From Primulina eburnea (lineage: Eukaryota > Streptophyta > Magnoliopsida > Lamiales > Gesneriaceae), in NCBI RefSeq assembly GCF_022965805.1, contig NC_133102.1, positions 9,494,885-9,558,884 of the forward strand: a stretch of DNA of 64,000 nucleotides, in the 5' to 3' direction. The position numbers and the translations under genes were made by a program. Of the stretch, positions 34,878-46,543 are shown piece after piece. Positions within the stretch are counted from its first letter, which is position 1, and the number at the start of each line of letters is the position of its first letter. Under the pieces are notes generated by a model, which ran no database searches, had not been told where the DNA came from, and was given only the letters and a program-made list of their open reading frames with translations.

Positions 34878-35590
34878 TGAAGGGAAATATAATTTCCATA
34901 TTAAATGATTTCCCTAATATTATCTTTTCCTTGTTGATTTGATTGAGTATAATATTTAATTGTTGTTTTGCCTTTCTAGATAATTATGTTAAGATTTTAT
35001 TGTGATATAATATCTTCCTTAAATCTAATTTCATTCTTGATAAGATGTGTGGAATATTGGGTTTGCCTTTTGTAGATATTATATTTATGATAATGATCTT
35101 GAAGATATGATATTATTGGTTTAACTATTGATTTCTTTATTTTGTAGATTTCTTTGTGAGATGAAGTGAATTATAAATAAGAGAGATGAAGATTAAAAAG
35201 AAGAGAGAGAGTTTTAGTGGAGGAGTTCATGTGTAGGATTTTCGTGAAGGTGATTTTCCTGGGAGCTTAAAAGAAAGAATTTTCGTGGGAAAAATTCAGA
35301 GAGTTTGTGTGTAGAATTTTCGTGGAGACGGATGTTTTTCGTGGAAAGTTTTCGTGAAGAGTTTTCACGTGAGAAGATTTTCGTGGAGAGTTTTTAGTGA
35401 GAGTTTTTCTTGCGAATTTTCGGATTTATCATTCACGCACTTTTGCTCATCTTGGTGTGCTGAGAAAAAGTTCTCAAGGACGTTGCTGTTTTGAAGAGTG
35501 TTGGTTTACATGTTGCCCTGAATGTTGCCAACATCTACAAACAACATCCGTAACGATGTTGGTTGGAGATCGTGTTTAGCAGCTCGTGTT
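34878..35590 (+). repeat. Truncated 3' LTR of the Sirevirus-like element
   Basis: It starts TGAAGGGAAATATAATTTCC and follows the 5' LTR to GCTCGTGTT, then diverges abruptly. The last roughly 380 bp of the LTR are missing, so no target duplication can be read. Confidence 0.8.
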
Positions 35591-36166
35591 GGACTTTTTT
35601 TTGGTTTTCCAACTTGGCTTCTAGATGTTGTATTAAATTATCTTTGAGTCTTATGAAGTTCTTATTATTCGAAAAAATATATATACTTAAACTTGTAATT
35701 TTTCAAATCTAAACCATTTTCATTCTTTAATTTTATGCTTAGTTTTTAATACATTTTTCTTAATTCATTTTAAACAACGTCATTCCATCTCACACTTGGA
35801 TTTCTAATTTTTTCTTTAATGTAATTAAATAATATTCAAACTATATATAAAATTAATAAGGTGGAAAATATGTCTACTGTAAAGTTTGCAGTATCAAAAC
35901 TATGTAATTGATACTTTGATCTTATTATAGTTTTTATACATATTAGAGGAAAATGATATTGCAAAGGCTTGGTAACTTTATTTTATGTCCATTATATTTA
36001 TTGTGTGTTTTTTTTTTTTTTTTTCATGTTTCAATTTTATTTTCAATTTATATACTATTTTATTAAGAATTGAACCTTATACACTATTTTATTAAGTAGT
36101 TCATCGGATGGAGTCGTTATTTTTTGGGGTTTAGGTATAAGGTTCAATTATCACATATGTCATTTT
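35591..36166. other. AT-rich sequence, nothing recognised
   Basis: AT-rich with long T runs (near 36010). No supported gene or identified repeat. Confidence 0.5.
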
Positions 36167-36468
36167 TTTATTCGTTTATTTTTCAATTTATATATAAAAA
36201 TTATAGTGTTGTCCCTCACTATTTTTTATGATTATATTTTGATTCTCATTTAAATATAAATCAAATGAATTATAAAAAATATTATACAAGCACGCAACGC
36301 GTGCGTCTGTGCACTAGTATATAATTAATTATTTTTCAATTTATATATAAAAATTATAGTGTTTCCCTCACTATTTTTTATGATTATATTTTGATTCTCA
36401 TTTAAATATAAATCAAATGAATTATAAAAAATATTATACAAGCACGCAACGCGTGCGTATGTGCACTA
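36167..36468 (+). mobile_element. Two tandem Helitron-like 3' ends (151-bp period)
   Basis: Two nearly identical 151-bp units in tandem. Each ends with a GC-rich hairpin (GCACGC-AAC-GCGTGC at 36290-36304 and 36442-36456), then about ten bases, then CTAG followed by T (36314-36318 and 36465-36469). A 3' hairpin followed by CTRR at an A/T site is the Helitron signature. No 5' TC end or RepHel gene was found. Confidence 0.6.
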
Positions 36469-37289
36469 GTATATAATTAATTATATATAAGCTTGAGTCA
36501 AAAATAATAATATTTAAGCTTGAGCCTATGAACATGAGATGTTTTGGGAATTATTGTGCGAAACAAAATATCAACCTGATATTAAATTATTGTATTTTAT
36601 GTTAACTTAATAATAATTAATTGTCGTGATGGACGAAATCGTTGGCGTTATATAATATTGTATGTACTTTAATATTTTCGGAGAAAACTGTATTTTTTAT
36701 TTTGTAAATTTTTTACTTTGCAAAATTGGTCTTCTATGATATCAAATTTTAGTTTTGGTCTTCTATTTTTTTTATTTTCATAATTTTAGTTATTTTTCAT
36801 TATGAGTGCTGATGTGACAGTATATAGATATCAACGTCATATCAGCATTGCATTAGTGCCACATGATTCGGAAAAAAGACCAAAATTGCCCTAAAAAAAC
36901 AAAAGATATCTTATTAAAAATGAAATTTGATTACATAAATGACTAAAATAGCAAAAGGAAACATAGATATTAAAAAAACAATTTTATCATATTTTTAAAT
37001 ACTATATAATATTAAAAAAAATCAATTTGCAAGCGACTTCGACAGTTGACATATACAATACTCTACTTTTTTTTTTCTTTTTTCTAGAGAATAAAATCAC
37101 TAAAACCAAGTAATACGTGTTTTTTCCGGCTAAGATTTCCTTCGTGTCTTTCCAGACAAACGACAACAGTGACCCTTAACCAAATTCCCATCTATTTTCA
37201 CTTATTTTTTTATAGTCTAAACGAAGACTTAGTTATTTCTTGGTCTTCTCCACTTTTTAATAATAATAATAATAATAATAGTAATAATA
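36469..37289. other. AT-rich sequence without genes
   Basis: No supported coding region. An (AAT)n run occurs at about 37259-37289 just before the candidate SINE. Confidence 0.5.
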
Positions 37290-37531
37290 GGCCCCGAGGG
37301 CAAAGATAAGGACTTGGAGTGAAGGATACTTTAATCTATGTTTGTCAGAGATCGAGTTTCGGCTCTCTAAAGTCTTTAGGGAGATTGTCTCCTGCCAACC
37401 TCTCTTCTGGGTACTTGCTGTCGGTGCATAACCCTGATTTACCTCCCTTCACGTCGGGGCTTGAGACGACTCTGTGTGAGGCCCTCGGGGGTGGGGTTCA
37501 CCCTTTTAATAATAATAATAATAATAATAAC
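37290..37531 (+). mobile_element. Candidate tRNA-derived SINE with (TAA)n tail
   Basis: A GC-balanced block of about 215 bp in an AT-rich region, ending in CCCTTTTAATAATAATAA. Possible Pol III boxes: A-box-like GACTTGGAGTGAAGG near 37311 and B-box-like AGATCGAGTTTCGG near 37348, about 37 bp apart as in tRNA-derived SINEs. (AAT)n lies on both sides, so a target duplication cannot be separated from the tail. It could instead be another short retroposon. Confidence 0.4.
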
Positions 37532-38092
37532 TATATATTGTAGGCCTAACTAAAAATCTCAGGTAACTTAATTACCAAGTTTTTTTCGGACACTAGAAGA
37601 GTTTAATTATTACCAAATTTAAATAGTAGTATGATTTAGAAACAAATAATATAATCGATTCGAACTTACGTATGTAATTCCCTTTATTATTTTAAATATT
37701 TGGTCGAAAATTATATGCTTTGTCCATTTTTTTCCAAAAAAATCCTACAAGACATCTCACACATCAATTTTCTGATACAAATCTCTTATCCCGTGAATAA
37801 ACTTAAAATATGAGTTTCAATCAAGGTGTAGATTAAGCCAAATATATTTAACTTGAGAGTAACTCGATCAAGTTCGATTCTCCCATCATCATTTGGGCGA
37901 CGACTAAATAGTTTAATAATTCGAAAAATGCCAATGACTCGTTCGTGTTGGCGTATGATATGATGCATGCAGACCCAAAAATGATGAACTCATCAAATTA
38001 AACGAGAAAATATATGGTCCTATAAGTATACCGCCAGTAATAAGTATGTTTTCTTAGTACAACAAAGATAAACTTCTGATAGGAAATCGCTG
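37532..38092 (+). promoter_or_regulatory. Upstream region of RBR copy 2
   Basis: No gene. The part from about 37965 is homologous to copy 1 upstream sequence (shared GCAGACCCAAAAAT), so it belongs to the duplicated block and should hold the promoter. No TATA box is called with confidence. Confidence 0.4.
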
Positions 38093-38948
38093 ATGGACGA
38101 ATTCTCATCACTGTTTGATCATAAAACTTCGGTATCAGATACCGAATATGCAGAAGAACTCCAATTCCAAGAAGTTTTGGATGCCTCTTTGCACATTTAC
38201 AACGTAAGACATACACCATCATCGTCGTCGTCGAAAATTTGCTGCGAAATTTGTTACGAAGATAAAGAAGAGAAAGAAATGTTCGAAATCCAGGGCTGTT
38301 CCCATTCGTTTTGCTCGGATTGTGTATGTAGTCACGTCGGAGCAAAGCTTCAAGAGAACATCGTGTTCATTTCTTGCCCTGGCGAGGGTTGCAAAAGTAC
38401 CACAGATCCTGAGACTTTGAGGTCTATCATCCCACCTAACGTGGCCGCTCGGTGGGAGGAGGCGTTGAGTGAGTCTGCTATTCTTGCTTTGAGGAAATGT
38501 TACTGTCCTCATTGCTCCGAGATATTGTTAGACGAAAACGATGAAGGGGGTGTGGTAACAATATCGCGATGTCCCTTCTGTCAAGAGTGGTTCTGTCTAC
38601 GATGCAATGTCCCTTGGCATTTTGATATGAGTTGTGAAGAGTTTAGATTATTTGATGAGGATCAGAAGGGAAACGAAAAGTTACGACGGTTGGCACAAGA
38701 TAAGGAGTGGATGGAATGTCCTAATTGCAAGATCTTCGTTGAGAAGACTGATGGCTGTATACACATGACTTGCAGGTCAGCTTTATTTATTTAGAATTCG
38801 AATTTTCGATAACCATGTTGTCTGATTCGCTGTTTAACGCGAGGATCAATTCTTTCTCAGGTGTAAATTCGAGTTCTGTTACTTGTGTGGATCCAAATGG
38901 AGCCAAGAGCACTGGAATTGCCGGGAGGAGGAGGAGGAGGAGGAGTGA
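38093..38948 (+). CDS. RBR-type E3 ubiquitin ligase, copy 2 (2 exons)
   Basis: Exons 38093-38775 and 38861-38948 give 256 residues, with the same splice site and phase as copy 1. RING1: C51, C54, C69, H71, C74, C77, C95, C100. IBR: C138, C141, C160, C163, C168, C171, H176, C181. RING2: C209, C212, catalytic C222 (TDGCIHMTC), C227, C229, C234, C237, H245, C248. All RBR ligands and the catalytic Cys are intact. The C-terminus ends in seven Glu codons from a GAG microsatellite, unlike the shorter KDEE end of copy 1. The product lacks the N-terminal extensions of larger plant RBR proteins. It is a paralogue of the gene at 9140, with similar introns and flanks. Confidence 0.9.
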
Positions 38949-40884
38949 TCCGCAATTTTTTCTCGAGCATATAAAATTTTCAAAATGTTCAAAGTTGACT
39001 TTGTTTCCATGGAATTGTGTTGATTTGTGGTCGTAGCACTTTTGTTTTTGTGACCCGGGAATCCGACGAGGTCTTTCAAGAAATACATTGGCTGTATTGT
39101 CGGTGAGAACATATGTTTCCGGGCTCTGTGTTTTATAGTGAAAGAAATTCGTTTTCTTGAAATCCTGTCATGTAAACCGCCTCAGTCTACCTTCTTCCAA
39201 TCACATTGTAAAAGAAGAAAACAAAAAGAAGGGAAAACCGAGGGGAAATAATAAAATCAGGTCAGGGGATCGATCGATATGGTGGAAATACGTGTTCAGA
39301 TCCATTAATTTCCCACAAATAAACCCGAGATTACTCGAAACTAAGAACTAAGTTCAAGAAAGCGAGCTGCTGTACATGAGTCGAGAGTTTTCTGGCAGGT
39401 ACAACCAACAACACACCAAAATAGGAATGCAAAACAGTCCACAGCAAAAACAGCAAGAGAATTTTGTGTAAGATTGAGGAGAGATTAAATGGATGATCAA
39501 AATATGCTACTAATATTAAAAGTCCCACCAATCATCACTTAATCCAACCTTTTTTGCTGAACTACAAATCTACACAAGTTATTCCTGCAAAACTGTTTTA
39601 CACTTTCTCATCAACAGCAAACTAAGAAGAAAGAAAAGATACTTGTAAATTTTGAAAAGCATACCTTTTGAATTAGAGGGCCAATTCAATTGGCTCACAG
39701 ACAACAAGCTCGGGATACTTGTATTTCTCGAAATGCATGCATGCATGATTTGTCTAGAAACAATAGCCAGTCTTCCCCAAGCTGGCTCCATTGCAATCAT
39801 GGAAGAGATTGGATGGTAGGTTTGGTTCTTTCACTTACAAATCCAAGACATGGTTCAGCATGTTCAAGCAGTGTATATGATACCCCCCATGGCACAACCA
39901 TAAAGTTGGACTATCCAACAAAGCACCGTAACTAGACGCGCTATGGCTACACGTGGAAGGGTGGCATGCCCCACAAACGAATATGAAGAGAACTTGGATT
40001 GACTTCTGCTAATGCTGTATCACCTTGATGATCTCAACATGGTCTTTTCTATGCACGAGAGATAGGAATCTGATGATCCCCTTGGTCCTTATCTTTTGAG
40101 GTGAGGCCTCAGAAGTCTACAAATCCATGTTCTAAACATTTCATTCCTCCATAACCAACCTGACATGCAAACAAAAGTCAATAAAATGGATATTAAATTC
40201 AATACATTATAACCCAACAAAAACTACACAGAAACCAGATCCAAACTATTGTGGATCTCCGATGCCTCGGATCGCTCTTCCCTTCGTTGGATTCGGTAAC
40301 CATTTCGTCAATGTTGGACTTGGCTGTGCGCAACGTACAAACATTCATGAATGTCGTACAATATTTGAACTTGTACAATTATCTTGGTATGGTCGTACCT
40401 AGATCTGGCAGAGAAATAAAACAGAGTGGCATATCCTGTTTCTGACCCAACAGTAGAGGATCCTCTCCCGGAATACAAAGTATTTGACCTTTATCTTCCC
40501 CACATACCACCGCACCGCTCACTGTGCAACCTCACTAATCGTTATTTCTCGAGAACTTGTAGTCTTTCTTGTTTGTTTTTGTTTCTCTGAATGAAATATT
40601 GTCTTTTGCTTTTACCGATTTCTGTTTGGATTCGTTTATATTGGTAGTTTATTTCAAGAATCGTTTTTTAATGCTGGGATTAAGTGTATTTTTTTCATTT
40701 AAATAACAGCTGTGATTACTTGAGCAAATCTGATGTTTGTACAGAATTGTCGCATCCTGTAAATAATAATAAAAGATTTCAATATTAAGTTGGCAATTTG
40801 AATACAACATAGTATTCCTCAAGAGTAAAATCTTTCTCAATAGAATTTTGAATTTTTAATGGGCATTTTCATTTCGGCTAGTCG
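38949..40884. other. Downstream region of RBR copy 2; no gene called
   Basis: 38949 to about 39175 is homologous to the copy 1 3' flank. A minus-strand stretch at about 39680-39760 could encode a short C-terminal exon (KYKYPELVVCEPIELAL then stop, after a TTTCTAG acceptor-like site), but no family is recognised. Sequence at 40540-40600 resembles a transcript 3' end. Nothing firmer can be said. Confidence 0.4.
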
Positions 40885-41521
40885 AGGGATCAGAGGCTCG
40901 TCTACTGGCCGTGAATCCCGAAAATGAGCTCTCAGCAGACATGAAAAACGAAGTGAGGAATTAGGCAAGAGTTGCTGACAAGGATGTTCGAATACTAAAC
41001 AACGTTAAGTTGGATATCCCCAAGGAGTGATCATGGGAGTGATCGGGCCGAGTGGCAGTGGGAAATCAACGTTTTTGTGGGCCCTTAATCGGCTTTGGGA
41101 GCCCGCTTCTGGTTCGGTGTTTCTTGATGGTGTGGATATCTGTGAACTGGATGTCATTAGCCTCCGGCAGAAGGTCGGCATGTTTTTGTTAGTTTTATAT
41201 ATGGGGTGACATGCTTTTGACCGAAAGCGCAGTAAAACTCCTCAAAAATCTCTTTTTTTTTTGGCTTTCTTAGGGCAGAGTCCGAAAATTTTCGTTCAAG
41301 TTTGTGATCAAGATTCCAAGTACGCATTTTTACCCCTAGCACAAAATTATGTGGAGGGGTATTATCAGCCAGTCTGGTTTTAATATCTCCTGTGTTGTAT
41401 GGCATGAAATGAAAATCATTTATTTACAATGATCTTGTTTTGCAGGAAGTGTTGCAAATTACATTCGATATGTCTAAAAGGGAAGAAAGAAAGTGACCAT
41501 GAAATCTATATGAAACGTCTA
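40885..41521 (+). pseudogene. ABCI17-type ABC transporter nucleotide-binding domain, fragment
   Basis: Exon-like 40885-41180 encodes recognisable pieces of the plant ABCI17 (NAP3/STAR1-type) ATPase: ARVADKDVRILNNVKLDIP, Walker A GPSGSGKST, ALNRLWEPASGSVFLDG, then DICELDVISLRQKVGM. A second piece after a TTTTGCAG acceptor (41446) reads GSVANYIRYV then a TAA stop. Breaks: TAG in the segment before ARVADKD, a one-base loss just before the Walker region (about 41025), and the later stop. Signature motif and Walker B are missing. The intron is retained, so it is a duplicated fragment and not a processed copy. Confidence 0.8.
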
Positions 41522-41639
41522 CTCGTTTTTCTTTGAAATGTACTAGAAATTTTTTTCTAAAAGCTTTCGGCCGATCCTATTCATACGTATACATAAATTT
41601 TTTTTTTGTTATTAAAATAAACTAATCAGCCTATTACTA

Positions 41640-42806
41640 AAAAAATTCAAAAGTGTCGTGCAAAAAGAAATCGTAAACCGTCAAACCAAACTTAAAACTA
41701 GCATTTTTCAAAAGAACATAAATATCTTAAATCCTCTCACATACCACTCAAAAGCATAAAATCCATAAAAGTCATGAAATCTTTAAAGTACTCTTAAATC
41801 ATAATAGTGCAGAAAAACTAGCAAGGGTTTTTGGATTACGTGCACCATCAGTCCAGCCAGTTCAATCATCAAATCCTTCAAAATTATCTAAATTATTCTC
41901 ACCTGCATCATTCACACATAGTGAATCTAATGATTCAGTAAATCCTCACCATGATAACAAGTAATATATATACATTCATATGCAACAGTGAAAATATTTT
42001 TAATAAAATAATTTTTAATTAATATGCATAAACTTTAAAACCTTTCTTTCATCAAATACGTATACGTTTCTCTTTATTGAATTCAGATCATTAATTGTGA
42101 CTTTCGTATCAGCTGTTGGTCGATTGATGAATCTTACCTATAACCATGATACTAGGCGGCGGGGATATCAGCGACAGTCTCACCCGTCAACTGAGCTTTG
42201 ACTTTACATGTCATCATATCTTTTCGTATTCGTATTCATAATAGTCACAATCAAATCACCACCTTCAAAACCTTTCATCATATCCATCACTTATAAAAAT
42301 CACCTCAAAACACTTTATTTTCAAAAATACCATTTAACATAGAACTTATTTTAAATAATTAAAAACAATTATTTTATAAAAATATTTTTCCTTTTTCAGC
42401 CACCGGTCTCCGTTTTTCGATATCATCTCGAATAACTTTTAAAAATACAGTTTTATGAATTCAAATAATAAAATCATATTTTAACATATAATCATGTGTA
42501 TCTCAATTAACTCATGGCATTAAAATCTTTTAATTGATCATTTTCCATTTTCCTAGATTTGCATGCAGTTGGATTACGTTTTCTTATTTTTTGACCTTAC
42601 AAAATGAGACTAATGTTTTATGAATGTTAAAGATAACACTCATATGTCACTCCTCATTAAACTTAGGAATGTTTCTACTTAAAGACCTGGTTCTACAACG
42701 TCTTGTAACCACTCACTTTAATTAGGACTTATTACTGTCTATACTAAAATTTTTAGTGATAATTATATGAGATATGAATGTTTAAAAACCCTAGGGAATT
42801 GATTCC
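41640..42806 (-). repeat. Gypsy LTR fragment related to the 13347-16205 solo LTR
   Basis: Shared ordered words with 13700-13990 include AGTGAATCTAATGATTCAG versus AGTGAGTCTAATGACTCAG, a TGATCAATC/TGATGAATC block and ATACTAGGC. It is diverged, AT-rich and non-coding. Left boundary is approximate. Confidence 0.55.
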
Positions 42807-44144
42807 TGATACGTGCAAGATTTGCACTTAATTTATATTAGAATCCATTTTGAATTATGCTTGTTTCGAACATAATTATGCGGTTTTTGGTTTGTTTTTG
42901 TTGTCATTCCAGGAATGAATAAAATAGTGAAAACTAAGCCAATTGGACCAAGAAAACAGAGCGGTGCGCAAAAGCGGATAAGTTGCACAACCGCGAGCAC
43001 TCCATCCGATAGAGGTGCACGCACGGCCGCACGCGCACAAATGAAGCACGAAATCCAGAGGCGCGCGCGCGGCCGCGTAGCTACGCGTGCGCAGACACGC
43101 AACCAAGGCTAAAGCTCGTGCGCGGCCGCGCGACTTCTCGCGCAACAGCGCGCACGGCGTTCCAGAAAGCTTTATAAAACGCACGCCGCTAGGTCAGAAA
43201 AGGAAAATGGAGCCGCCTTGGGAAAGAACTATACGAGAAATTCATCCGTGCTAGACGAAGAAACATACGACGCAGCCGTTATCGAGAGGAAAGACGCGAA
43301 GGAACAAGATCAAAAACGAAGAACGACGAATCTGGGGACAGAAACGACACTTCCGATTTGTTATATGATTCTTTCGTCTTTATTTTCTATTGTGTCGATG
43401 TCTAAATATTCAAACATGTTTTGATTTTATTTAGAATTCGTCATGAACTAATTTTTTAGTCTAAATGACGTAACTTTGTGGATACGATGATCTGACGCAG
43501 TTGTTTATTTGATTGAATTCCGCTTTTGTTTAATTGTGTTCTCTGTATTCATTTCACTGCAATTTACTGACCATAAATTGTTTGTTGTTTGATTATTTCT
43601 ATAACTCGGGAGAGGGACTAGGATTATAGATCATTAGAGACACATCGTTGAATGTTTATAGTGTTCGGAAGGCGTATAACTTTAGCGAGGCTTAGATAAA
43701 AACATCGTTTGCATTTATCAATTAAACTTAGATTTTATTAGGAATAATTGAATCGAAGTTTGATTGAGACATCTTATTCGTCACTTGGGAAAGGGGGAAT
43801 AAAATAATTAAGTGTTCTTAGTCATTAAATAATTGGAATTCAGGAATATACATTTAACTGGGAATAATTGTCGTTGAAACTTTGTGAAATCATTTCTATA
43901 GATATTTTTTCTCTCATTGTTATTTCTAAATTAGGTGATTAGATTACTCCTTTGTTTTCAATTAATTCGACTAACAAACCAATCTGGTTATTGATTTTTC
44001 TAGATAAAGTCTTGACTATTTTAATTACAAGCATTGATATATATTTTATTTACACTCCTCATGGGATCGACAACCGTACTCAAAATTACATTTTATTATA
44101 ACTTGACGTCGTGCGTTTGCGAGCAATCAAGAAAATACGCAACA
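42807..44144 (+). repeat. Athila/Tat-like solo LTR, target duplication ATTCC
   Basis: 1338 bp, TGATACGTGCAAGATTTGCA to GAAAATACGCAACA. Flanked by perfect ATTCC repeats (42802-42806, 44145-44149). The 3' part (TTATTATAACTTGAC-TCGTGCGTTTGCGA) resembles the same part of the Athila LTR. An internal block (about 42958-43190) is very GC- and CpG-rich. No internal coding region, so it is a solo LTR. Confidence 0.8.
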
Positions 44145-44149
44145 ATTCC

Positions 44150-44580
44150 CTAGAAAACAATATAAATAACCCAACTGTTAGCTTGAGATACAAAAACTTA
44201 AAGAGTGCTCGAAGATTTTACAAGTATGCAGGATTGAGAAGACAATCAATTAGACTGGTAGTTTTTTCTCTTTGAAGTCCACATATATATAATTGAAAAG
44301 CTACAAGGGTCGAATATTCTTTTCAACGATAATTTGTATTTGTTCTTGAAAAAATGACCTAGTCAATATTATCATCATACATTGTAATAAATGTCATTTA
44401 ATGTCCCTTTACTTTTTCCGTCTTTAACTCAAGTACCCTCTGAAAAGTTAATTTGATCCTTAAGACATATTTGAAAATGTTTTGTCATTCAAAGTTAGTA
44501 AGATATTATGCCATCATACTATATCAGAAACGAGTTGACTTGTAGTATCTTTTCCCTAAAAGAAAATACTGAATACACAA
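44150..44580. other. No gene recognised
   Basis: AT-rich sequence between the solo LTR and a CACTA-like remnant. No domain or repeat signature was identified. Confidence 0.5.
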
Positions 44581-44760
44581 CACTTAAAAGACACCGGTCT
44601 TACAAAAAAAACCGTTGTCTTTTAATTTTTAACAACGGTTTTAGTGAAAATCATTGTCTTTTGAGCATTTTTTAAGCAAATAAATAGTTGTCTATTAACG
44701 TGTTTTTTAGAAAAACGACAACGATTTTAGAAAACCGTGGATTAGCATGTTTTTTGTACA
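44581..44760. mobile_element. CACTA subterminal-repeat remnant
   Basis: It begins CACTTAAAAGACACCGG and carries AACCGTTGTCTTT and AACAACGGTTTTAGTGAAAA words in both orientations. These match the subterminal region of the CACTA element at 63873 (AACAACGGTTTTAGTGAAAA is shared exactly). The terminal CACTA has mutated to CACTT. Confidence 0.6.
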
Positions 44761-45678
44761 AACATGGTTCAAAAGTACATGCAAACAAACCTTAATTTCC
44801 TCCAATGGTTATAGAAACAACCTATTACAAAGCATTGCAAAACAAACTCGAATGAAGCACAAGCCCGAACCTAACCCCAAAAACAAGAGCTCACACACAG
44901 ATGTACAACTGGGACAAACACCAATCCAGAAGAAAGTAGTGTGACATATAAGTAGATGTTGATATGCATACAATGAATCAAAAATAAAAATTAAAGGAAA
45001 TGCAGAAGAATGAATTCAACAAACAAGTGGCAAAACTATGATTGACTTCCTAGAAAAACAAATCGAAAGAAAAAAAATACCTTGATTGAAAATAAATTAT
45101 ATTAAACAAAATTGGCTTAATAACAAGATCCAGTGCCTCTCTTTTCAAGGTTTGGCAACCTTACCATGTTAATGGATCTAGACTCGAAACTGAAAGACCG
45201 GTCTACTGAGCAAAGTGATTCTGATGCTCCAAGAAAGCTTAATCACTCAGAATATCATTCTAGCTCGATGTTTCTTTCATGTATCATGATCTACGTGTTG
45301 GCCGCGAAACAAATTATTTTGGAAGAATGATACATCATCTACCCACAAGAGGAGAATCGAGAAACATATCCAAATAAAACAAATCAAGAGTTCACCTGAC
45401 CATTGTCCGTTTTATTTCTATGGAGATCTTCTTGAGAACTTATTAGCCTACAGATGCAGCAAAATTAGGACAATTACAAGTCTCTTGTGGCTATAAATTG
45501 AATAAGCAAGATTTTATGTAAGTGTTAGTCATGAATAAACTATAAATTTGTTGTTGTAAATAGTATTCAATCTCTTATTTCATGCATATCATATCAATTA
45601 TAACTATCTTTTATGTGTAATTTATCCCTATGTTAGACAAAAGGAATGTCATAAGATATTAATAAAATCATTAATAAC
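44761..45678. other. No gene recognised
   Basis: Short open frames (for example 44747-44944, 45133-45330) have no recognisable domain. May include CACTA interior. Confidence 0.45.
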
Positions 45679-46543
45679 TGTTGCAAATTTGAATCAAATT
45701 TAGAGTTTGAATTAAAATTATGTCTCATGAATGTTGGAGTATCTTTTAGCTCTCTACATTTTTGAGTTGATTGAAGAGTTTTAGCTCTTCATATTCTTCG
45801 CTTTGTCTTATTTCTTGGAAGATCGAGTACGGAGAACCACCCAATGATTTTACCGACCAGCGTGCTACGATGATCGAGGGCATTGCACGTCCAAGATCTT
45901 GATTGGATTGTAGGAGCCACCAACTGATTCTACTAATCAACATGCTACATGGACACCTGTGAATGCATCTTCTCTAAGTGAGGAGGAAAATGCCGAACTG
46001 GGAAAGTCTGAAGTGCCCATGAAGAGGGCGGCGCAGCCTTATGAGCTTGCCCCTTCGTATTTGTTCCTGGCCGCGAATGTCTACTCTTCCTACATAAATG
46101 GGAAGATTAATTGAATTAATTAATCTTGCATGACTCTTGGTGTGCATTTTGAGGCTTATAAATAGTGTGTTCATTTCCTCATTTCAAACATATGAAAATC
46201 TAATCTCTTTCAAGCACTTTCTTGCATTTCATATTGTTATCTTTCCATTTGACCTCCGTTAAATCTTGGTGATAAATTAAAGGTACGTTTTCAGTTCGCT
46301 GTAGTGGTGTCTCGTGCTAGGTTACTGCTAGTTGTCTCGTTGTATCATGAGAAACATACGTCCAAGTACATCCTCAAAGCACATACCGGAGAAGACGAAT
46401 CTGTTTTAAGGACATTGTATTTCATACATGCATCGGTTTCCTTTATTTTAAGCCTTTCTCTACTGTTTTTCTTCACTATACTTTTCTCTAGTTTTCTTTG
46501 CCAAAATATTTCTGTACTATACCATTCAATATATTGTGCAACA
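45679..46543 (+). repeat. 5' LTR of the Tork-like copia, with 298-bp extra segment
   Basis: 865 bp against 575 bp for the 3' LTR. The extra segment is about 45799-46096; the parts on each side match 60038-60612. TATA-like CTTATAAATAG near 46157. Confidence 0.8.

Larger units (their letters stand above)
19030..35590 (+). mobile_element. Sirevirus-like copia element, split by an Athila insertion
   Basis: 5' LTR 19030-20127, Met-type primer site, gag remnant, then (after the Athila insertion at 21016-31540) protease, integrase, RT and RNase H remnants, a long 3' non-coding region with repeated polypurine tracts, and a truncated 3' LTR from 34878. The long gag coiled-coil region and multiple polypurine tracts fit the Sirevirus group. 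Without the Athila sequence it is about 6.0 kb. It is non-functional because of stops, deletions and 3' LTR truncation. Confidence 0.8.

Noticed and set aside
39579..39800. Minus-strand exon candidate (EKYKYPELVVCEPIELAL)
   Set aside because: An acceptor-like site exists and the peptide looks plausible, but no family or upstream exon could be identified.
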